DNA from: Candidatus Nezhaarchaeota archaeon
Lineage (GTDB): Archaea; Thermoproteota; Methanomethylicia; Nezhaarchaeales; WYZ-LMO8
NCBI GenBank assembly: GCA_030055465.1
Contig: JASFYF010000001.1
Location: forward strand, 634,447-698,446
DNA: 64,000 bases
Direction: 5' to 3'
Position 1 is the first letter of the stretch. Each line of letters begins with the position of its first letter. Positions 57,819 to 64,000 of this stretch are shown in pieces. Under the pieces are notes generated by a model, which searched no databases, had not been told where the DNA came from, and saw only the letters and a program-made list of their open reading frames with translations. Both the position numbers and the translations under genes were made by a program.

Positions 57819-59420
57819 ATGACCTTTGAAATAACCGATAAGGATTTAGCTGGAAGAATAGGCAGGCTAGAGACCAGAAGAGGTACAATCGAGACTCCTT
57901 ACCTTTTTCCCGTTATAAATCCCTTTGATAAGACCGTTAGCGTTGAGGATATTAATAGGATAGGCTTCAACGCGTTTATAACCAACATCCTTCACGTGCG
58001 CAGAGCCATTAAGGAACTCGGCGTGATGGACGTCCACGAATTGTTGGGCTTCGCCGGACCTGTAATGACCGATTCGGGGGCCTATCAGTTGCTCGTTTAC
58101 GGGCGCGTTGATGTAACGCCGAGGGAGGTCATAGAGTTGCAGGAGAAGTGTGGCAGCGACATTGCCGTGATACTCGATTTTCCCACCGGAGACATATCAT
58201 ATGATGAAGCTCAGCGGAGAGTCCATGAAACTTTGGAGAGAGCTAAAGAACTTCAGGCGCTAAGGAGCGACGGCTCCGTGCTTTGGGTTGGACCAGTTCA
58301 AGGGGCACCTTACTTGGACTTGGTGGAGAGATGCGCTAGGGAGTTAGCGCGCTTGAACTTCGACATATATGCCGTGGGTAGCCCAACGAAAATTATGGAG
58401 TCCTACAACTACAAGCACTTACTTGACGTGGTGTACAAGGCAAAATCCGCCTTGCCTTTAGGGAAGCCCGTGCACCTCTTTGGAGCCGGCCATCCCATGA
58501 TGCTTTCCTTAGCTGTTGCGCTTGGATGCGACCTCTTTGACTCGGCATCATACGTACTGTATGCCAAGGAAGATCGGTACATGACTCCATACGGGACGCT
58601 TAAAGTAGATGAGCTTGAGTACCTGCCATGCTCTTGTCCTCTCTGCTCTAGGCTATCGGCCCGTGACCTCACCTCCATGCCGAGGAAGGAGAGGGTTAGA
58701 ACCGTTGCATTGCATAACCTCTACGTATTAATGGGTGAGGTGAAAAACATAAAGCAGTCAATAAGGGAAGGGCGGCTGTGGGAATACGTTTCGCTTAAGT
58801 CTAAAGCGCATCCACGCTTGTTCTCTGCCTTCTCGAAGTTTAGGGTGTACTCAAGCTTCTTCGAATCTTTAGACCCCGTAACGAAGGCATCTTCGGCAGG
58901 CCTCTTCTTCTACGAGCACCGCGATATCTTCAGGCCGGAGGTTGAAAGACACATTAAGAGGTTGAGCAGGGCATCGCGTTATTTCCAAGGTAAAGTGCTT
59001 TTGCTGCTGCCCCGCGACGATGCCAGCATCGCCTCCCAAGGCCCCTTAAAGAGGTTGCTTAAAGATCTTGGAGAAGCCGCGCGAGGTAACGCCGTTCAGA
59101 TTCTTCTTTACGGGTTTCCTTTCTGCCTTATCCCCCTAGAACTTTATGGCGTCTACCCGTTGTCCCAGTACGAGGTGGCCGGCACCCTAGATCCTGCATG
59201 TAGGATCCTCGTATCCCGTAGAATTGCGAGGATACTGGAGGCGCTTAAACCTAAAGGCATAGTGCTGTGCAACGACGTGAATCGGTGGGGGCATAGCGTG
59301 GAAAGAGCCTGCAGGCAGGCCTGCGCGAATGTTAGGGTTTTAAACTTAAGCGAGAGGATGGAAGGACCCCTCAGGGAAAAGATGAGGTTAATGCTTGACG
59401 CGCTCCTCGAATTGGTGTGA
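57819..59420 (+). CDS. tgtA: archaeosine tRNA-guanine transglycosylase (ArcTGT)
   Basis: MTFEITDKDLAGRIGRLETRRGTIETPYLFPVINPFDKTVS, GPVMTDSGAYQLLVYG, LDFPTGD, PLGKPVHLFGAGHPMMLSLAVALGCDLFDSASYVLYAK. Confidence 0.95.
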   Translation: MTFEITDKDLAGRIGRLETRRGTIETPYLFPVINPFDKTVSVEDINRIGFNAFITNILHVRRAIKELGVMDVHELLGFAGPVMTDSGAYQLLVYGRVDVTPREVIELQEKCGSDIAVILDFPTGDISYDEAQRRVHETLERAKELQALRSDGSVLWVGPVQGAPYLDLVERCARELARLNFDIYAVGSPTKIMESYNYKHLLDVVYKAKSALPLGKPVHLFGAGHPMMLSLAVALGCDLFDSASYVLYAKEDRYMTPYGTLKVDELEYLPCSCPLCSRLSARDLTSMPRKERVRTVALHNLYVLMGEVKNIKQSIREGRLWEYVSLKSKAHPRLFSAFSKFRVYSSFFESLDPVTKASSAGLFFYEHRDIFRPEVERHIKRLSRASRYFQGKVLLLLPRDDASIASQGPLKRLLKDLGEAARGNAVQILLYGFPFCLIPLELYGVYPLSQYEVAGTLDPACRILVSRRIARILEALKPKGIVLCNDVNRWGHSVERACRQACANVRVLNLSERMEGPLREKMRLMLDALLELV

Positions 59421-59437
59421 GGTGCTTTCTACAACAT

Positions 59438-60175
59438 CTAGATGTAGAGGGTTGTAGCTTCTGATTTTATTTTCTCTTGTTTTCTCTTGAGGTTTTCCTC
59501 TATTTCCGCCTCTATCCTCTGGGCATCTTTTATAAGTTCATCGGTTTCAACTTTGACGTCGTACATTTTGCTGAAGTACTCTATTGCAACCGCAGCCGCC
59601 ATGGGATCAGGCCTTGAAGGGTTAGCGTATGACAAGATGGCTATAGCTGGAAACCCTAGTTGCTCAAACTTCATTAGCATGAGCGCGAGGGGTCCTGTAA
59701 CGTAGAGGCCGGTATCCAGCACCTTGTAGCCCTTGTCCAATACCTTGGATATGGCTTGCGATGTCGCGGCGAACTTAGCTTTTTCCACTTCACCATCCTT
59801 TTTAACCCTTAAGTCCAGCCCGCCCATGAGTAGCGCTTCAGAGAAGTTCGTTGCGCACCAGTTGCATATCCTGTTTATAAACCGGTAAAGCTCGGACGGG
59901 GATGGCATGAACTCCACGAGCATGAAGACGTGGCTTCCATGTTTAAACAGCTGTATTGGCGTTGCAAGCCTATTCCCGTCCATCCACACGAAGGGCGGCA
60001 TCCTCTTCAAGAGGACGAAGCCTATGGGCTTAGCGTTTAAAGCCGCAACCATGTGTCGAACGGCTATGTAACCCGTGATTCCAATCCCCTGGAAGCCCGT
60101 TACGAAGACGGCGTTTCTGGGAACCTCCTCTTTCATGACTATCTTTATGCTCATGGTTTCCTCCACCATTTTCAA
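59438..60175 (-). CDS. PAC2 family protein (proteasome assembly chaperone-like)
   Basis: FVTGFQGIGITGYIAVRHMVAALNAKPIGFV...GLYVTGPLALMLMKFEQLGFPAIAILSYA...PDPMAAAVAIEYFS. Confidence 0.9.
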   Translation of the reverse strand: MKMVEETMSIKIVMKEEVPRNAVFVTGFQGIGITGYIAVRHMVAALNAKPIGFVLLKRMPPFVWMDGNRLATPIQLFKHGSHVFMLVEFMPSPSELYRFINRICNWCATNFSEALLMGGLDLRVKKDGEVEKAKFAATSQAISKVLDKGYKVLDTGLYVTGPLALMLMKFEQLGFPAIAILSYANPSRPDPMAAAVAIEYFSKMYDVKVETDELIKDAQRIEAEIEENLKRKQEKIKSEATTLYI

Positions 60176-60184
60176 TGATTCTCG

Positions 60185-61537
60185 GTGAGGAGAAGTAAGC
60201 CACAGATAGACTTAAAGGTAGCTTTCTATAGTGTGGTTGGCGGTTGTCTTCAGGTGGATAACTTAAGCTTACTTTGCCTAGGCGGTTGCAGGGAAGTAGG
60301 CAGATCAGCCTTCTTACTTGAGGCTGGGGAAAAGAAGATCCTCCTTGATTACGGCATATCACTAAACGACGTCCCTTCCTTCCCACTCCACATAAGCCCC
60401 AGCGAAATTGACGCCGTGCTACTCTCTCATCCGCACTTAGATCACTCAGGCTCCCTTCCCCTGCTCTTCTCGTCGAGGGTTAAGCCTCCTGTCTACACGA
60501 CGCCTCTCAGCAAAGCGATGCTGGAGTACCTGATGGAGGACATGATGAAGATCTCGGGTCGCTATCTCCCCTACGAGGAATACGAAGTTCGGGAGATGCT
60601 CGATAAAACTGTCGCAGTGGATTACAAGGATGTATTCAGGATAGGAGACGTTGAAATTAAGCCGCTGAACGCGGGGCACGTCCCCGGCAGCTGTATGTTC
60701 CTAATTAAGCTCGGAAGGTTAAAGGCGCTTTATACGGGAGACATCAATACTGTGGATACAAGGCTCATTTACTCAGCGGAAATCCAGGAGATATTGGCTG
60801 AGTCACCCATAGACCTACTTGTAGTTGAAGCAACATACGGTAGCAGGCTTCACGATGATCGTCGCGCCACCGAAAAAAGCTTTGTTTCATCCGTTCTTGA
60901 CGTTCTCGAAAACAATGGGCTAGTGTTGGTGCCCGCTTTTGCTTATGGTAGAGCCCAAGAGATGCTATGCGTGCTCGAAGCCTACAAGAGCGGCTTTCCC
61001 CTATACATGGACGGGATGGCTAGAAGGATTTCACCGACGCTGCTCAGCTTCAAGCACTACTTGAAGGATCCGGCCACCTATGAAAGCGCACTTCAAAACA
61101 CCCTCTTCGTCAGAGGATCTAAAGAGAGAAGGAAGCTTTTGAAGGGAAGCGGAATAGTGATAAGCCCTGCGGGCATGTTAAAGGGTGGGCCGGCCCTATT
61201 TTATGCTAGGTCGATAGCTAAGAGAAGCAACAGCGCTATATTCCTTGTTAGCTATCAAATACCTGGCACTCCAGGCGACAACCTTTTAACTTTGGGCAGA
61301 ATTGATGGCGAAGCTGAAAAGGTTGCGTGCTCCGTAAAGTGGTTTGACTTCTCATCTCATGTAGGTAAAGATGAACTTGTACGCTTCGTAAGCGCAGTAG
61401 CTGAAGCTTCAGGGAACTCGACCAAAGTTGTCATAGTGCACGGAGATGAAGCCTCATCCGCATCGTTGGAAACCAACCTGAGGGATATGGGCTTCAACGC
61501 GCTTTTGCCGAGAAATGGAGATTTAATTAAGCTGTAG
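60185..61537 (+). CDS. metallo-beta-lactamase/beta-CASP ribonuclease (aCPSF2-like, no KH domains)
   Basis: VLLSHPHLDHSGSLPLLFSSRVKPPVYTTPLSKAML, AGHVPGSCMFLIKL, ALYTGDINTVDTRLIYSA, VEATYGSRLH, ISPAGMLKGGPALFY. Confidence 0.92.
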   Translation: MRRSKPQIDLKVAFYSVVGGCLQVDNLSLLCLGGCREVGRSAFLLEAGEKKILLDYGISLNDVPSFPLHISPSEIDAVLLSHPHLDHSGSLPLLFSSRVKPPVYTTPLSKAMLEYLMEDMMKISGRYLPYEEYEVREMLDKTVAVDYKDVFRIGDVEIKPLNAGHVPGSCMFLIKLGRLKALYTGDINTVDTRLIYSAEIQEILAESPIDLLVVEATYGSRLHDDRRATEKSFVSSVLDVLENNGLVLVPAFAYGRAQEMLCVLEAYKSGFPLYMDGMARRISPTLLSFKHYLKDPATYESALQNTLFVRGSKERRKLLKGSGIVISPAGMLKGGPALFYARSIAKRSNSAIFLVSYQIPGTPGDNLLTLGRIDGEAEKVACSVKWFDFSSHVGKDELVRFVSAVAEASGNSTKVVIVHGDEASSASLETNLRDMGFNALLPRNGDLIKL

Positions 61538-61657
61538 AGATGATCAGCACCCTCTTTCAGTTCAACCCTTAAAGGAACCTTGGAGAACTGCATAGACCAA
61601 CGGGGTATGAAAATCTGGGTTCCTTCGCTTCGTCGTCCCTCCCTCGGAGGGTGAAGC

Positions 61658-62284
61658 TTAACTTATCAACTTGTTGATTATTTCCTTGGGGATGGCCTCT
61701 TCCCTCTCAACTCTCAGCAGGATTTCGAGTGCTTTATCTTCTTCGACTAGCGCAAGCCAATCTATGCTTACCTCAGTCATCCCTTTACCCCTCAGTGCTT
61801 CAAGCACCTCAGACGCTATTTCCTCCGCTTTTCTATTAGTGCAGTCCAATTGCCTCACTTTATCCTCACCGTAAAATGACAGTGCATCGAACAGGCATGT
61901 CCCTAAGAGTTCAGCTTGTGCGTTTTCAATGCACTTCTTTATGTTCCATCCTCTAGCAACCCCCCGCCTTAATATTTCGATGGGATGAATCCTCAGCACT
62001 ATGACTTTTGTTATCAGCCTTCTTGGGAAGACGTCGACCACGTGAGAATCTACAATGACCCTTTTAATTCCGCGCAGAAATCTGGAAAAAAACTCCCTGG
62101 CTCTGAGGGTGTCAACTATGAAGCTTTCTCGACGCTCATCCACACCTTCATAGAGCTGCTCTTGAATTATCAGCTCGGCGGCATTAATGTAGGGGCAGTC
62201 CATCATTTCAGCTAATTTTTTAGCTACGGTCGTCTTCCCAACTGATGGGGTTCCAGAAATTAGTAGCCTGAAAACTCTAAGCAC
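61658..62284 (-). CDS. adenylate kinase-like P-loop protein (Fap7/AK6 family)
   Basis: LISGTPSVGKTTVAKKLAEMMDCPYINAAELI...VIVDSHVVDVFP...VIVLRIHPIEILRRGVARGW. Confidence 0.87.
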   Translation of the reverse strand: MLRVFRLLISGTPSVGKTTVAKKLAEMMDCPYINAAELIIQEQLYEGVDERRESFIVDTLRAREFFSRFLRGIKRVIVDSHVVDVFPRRLITKVIVLRIHPIEILRRGVARGWNIKKCIENAQAELLGTCLFDALSFYGEDKVRQLDCTNRKAEEIASEVLEALRGKGMTEVSIDWLALVEEDKALEILLRVEREEAIPKEIINKLIS

Positions 62285-62329
62285 AAAAATATTTAGAAAA
62301 GGGCTGGATAGATTTATAGTTGCCTCAGT

Positions 62330-63997
62330 TTAGTCCTCGCTGCTGCTCTCTTCTTTCTCCTTTCCTCCAGCCTCCTTGCCCTTCCCCGCTCCAGCCTCGG
62401 TCTTAGCAGCAGCTATTACGTCGTCGATCCTCAAGATCATCGTGGCAGCCTCGGCAGCCGACTTCAAGGCCATGAGCTTAACGCTCAAAGGCTCTATGAT
62501 TCCATTTTTAAGCGTGTCTATAGGCTTACCACTGTAAACGTCGATGCCAACGGTGGAGCCTCCATCTTTTTCGTGCTCCGCCCGCAACGCCATGATTATA
62601 TCTATGGGATCATAGCCGCCATTCTCCGCTAAAGTTCTCGGTATTACTTCGAGCGCGTTGGCGAAAGCCTCTATCGCTAGCTGCTCCTTCCCTCCAACTT
62701 TAGCTGCGTACTCCCTCAGCCTTTTAGCCATCTCCATCTCTGTAGCTCCACCGCCCGCTATATAGCGACCGCACTCAACCGCGTCGGCCACCGCGCTTAA
62801 AGCATCTTTAAGGGCTCGCTCGGCTTCATCTATGAACTTCTCTAGTCCACCTCTAATCAGTATTGCAACCGACTTGGGGTTCTGGCACTTCTCCACGAAT
62901 ATCATCTTTTCATCGGCTATCTTTCTTTCTTCAACCAGTTCTGCGTGTCCAAGGTCCTTTGCCGTTAAGTCGTCGATGCTCGTGACTATTCGGGCGCCGG
63001 TTGCTCGTGCCAGCTTCTCCATGTCTGACTTCTTAACTCTTCTAGCGGCGAGTATCCCAGCTTTAGCTAGGTAGTGCTGGGCTACATCATCTATTCCCTT
63101 CTGGCAGAAGACCACGTTGGCGCCTATGTTCTTGATCTTCTCCACCATGTCCTTCAATATTTTCTCCTCTTCCTCGATGAAGGCCTTCATCTGTGAAGGA
63201 TCGCTTATCCTTATCTCCGCATCTATCTCGGTCTTCTCCACTTCCATTGGGCAATCGAGCAGCGCAATCTTGGCGTTTTCAACCCTTCTTGGCATGCCTG
63301 TGTGGACCACTTCCTTGTCGACTATGACTCCCTGCACTAGTTTCGTGTCCAGTATGCTGCCTCCCTGCTTCTTCACAAGTTGAACTTGATCTACATCAGC
63401 TACCAGTTTACCGTCCCTCTCTTCAACTATCTGCTTTATAGCTTCAACCGTGAGGTTGGATAGGTAGTCCCTTACGGAGCTTACCACTTTAGCATGCATG
63501 GAGGTTTCAGCTATCAGCTTCAGGATTTTATCGTCCTTGAGCGATACGGGTAAGCTGACTTTGTCGAGCTCGCTTTGGCAGAAATTGAGGGCCCTGCTGT
63601 AGCCGTCAATTATTATCGTTGGATGAATGTTTTTCGCCATCAGCTCCTCTGCCCTCTTTAGGAGCTCGCCGGCAAGGACAACCACGGTTGTGGTTCCATC
63701 GCCGACCTCCTCGTCTTGGGCCTTTGCTATCTCAACCAGCATCTTAGCTGCTGGGTGCTGTATGTCCATCTCGTCGAGGACCGTTGCACCATCATTGGTT
63801 ATTGTGACATCTCCCAAGCTATCCACGAGCATCTTGTCCATGCCTCGGGGGCCGAGGGTTGTCCTGAGCGTCTCGGCGATGGCTCTTGCCGCAGCAATGT
63901 TGGCTCGTTGAGCTTCTCTGCCATACGTCCTCGAGGACCCTTCCTTTAGGATTAATACAGGTATACCACCGACTTGACCGGCTAGTGCTGAAGCCAT
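62330..63997 (-). CDS. thsA: thermosome subunit (group II chaperonin)
   Basis: [73 protein letters not shown]. Confidence 0.98.
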   Translation of the reverse strand: MASALAGQVGGIPVLILKEGSSRTYGREAQRANIAAARAIAETLRTTLGPRGMDKMLVDSLGDVTITNDGATVLDEMDIQHPAAKMLVEIAKAQDEEVGDGTTTVVVLAGELLKRAEELMAKNIHPTIIIDGYSRALNFCQSELDKVSLPVSLKDDKILKLIAETSMHAKVVSSVRDYLSNLTVEAIKQIVEERDGKLVADVDQVQLVKKQGGSILDTKLVQGVIVDKEVVHTGMPRRVENAKIALLDCPMEVEKTEIDAEIRISDPSQMKAFIEEEEKILKDMVEKIKNIGANVVFCQKGIDDVAQHYLAKAGILAARRVKKSDMEKLARATGARIVTSIDDLTAKDLGHAELVEERKIADEKMIFVEKCQNPKSVAILIRGGLEKFIDEAERALKDALSAVADAVECGRYIAGGGATEMEMAKRLREYAAKVGGKEQLAIEAFANALEVIPRTLAENGGYDPIDIIMALRAEHEKDGGSTVGIDVYSGKPIDTLKNGIIEPLSVKLMALKSAAEAATMILRIDDVIAAAKTEAGAGKGKEAGGKEKEESSSED

Positions 63998-64000
63998 AGA

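Noticed and set aside
1-64000. rRNA genes, SRP RNA, RNase P RNA, C/D-box sRNAs, prophage
   Set aside because: I looked for hallmark motifs and saw none convincing; small sRNAs cannot be excluded without covariance-model searches.

Overview
About 64 kb of archaeal chromosome. The gene content (TFE-beta/Rpc34-like and RpoG/Rpb8-like factors, TFB, Alba, Nop5/fibrillarin, Gar1, exosome, proteasome, KEOPS and thermosome genes) points to a TACK-type (Thermoproteota-like) archaeon; the lineage is an inference. Most of the window is dense information-processing and housekeeping DNA: ribosomal proteins, tRNA/rRNA modification enzymes, RNA-processing factors, pyrimidine and aspartate-family biosynthesis, and hydrogenase maturation HypE/HypF. 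Five tRNA genes (Pro, Ser, Thr, initiator Met, Val) were found by reading secondary structure. Three short genes absent from the supplied ORF track were recovered: eS30, eL40 and a 38-aa membrane micro-ORF. GatD, which runs off the left edge, was also recovered. The accessory parts are (i) about 16.3-24.6 kb, with an IS607-family element (intact serine recombinase, decayed TnpB), a decayed gene beside it, an FrhB-like oxidoreductase, and a DUF488 + solitary C5-cytosine methyltransferase pair; and (ii) about 32.0-36.1 kb, an AT-rich poorly coding island next to the initiator tRNA with imperfect repeats, then a MATE exporter. I saw no CRISPR array, rRNA operon, prophage or convincing novel defence island. 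The most rewarding leads are the zinc-ribbon/PUA/PP-loop/ferredoxin fusion protein, the methanogen-type SerRS, the two Pcc1-like genes, the DUF488-methyltransferase pair, and the IS607 element with its dead TnpB.
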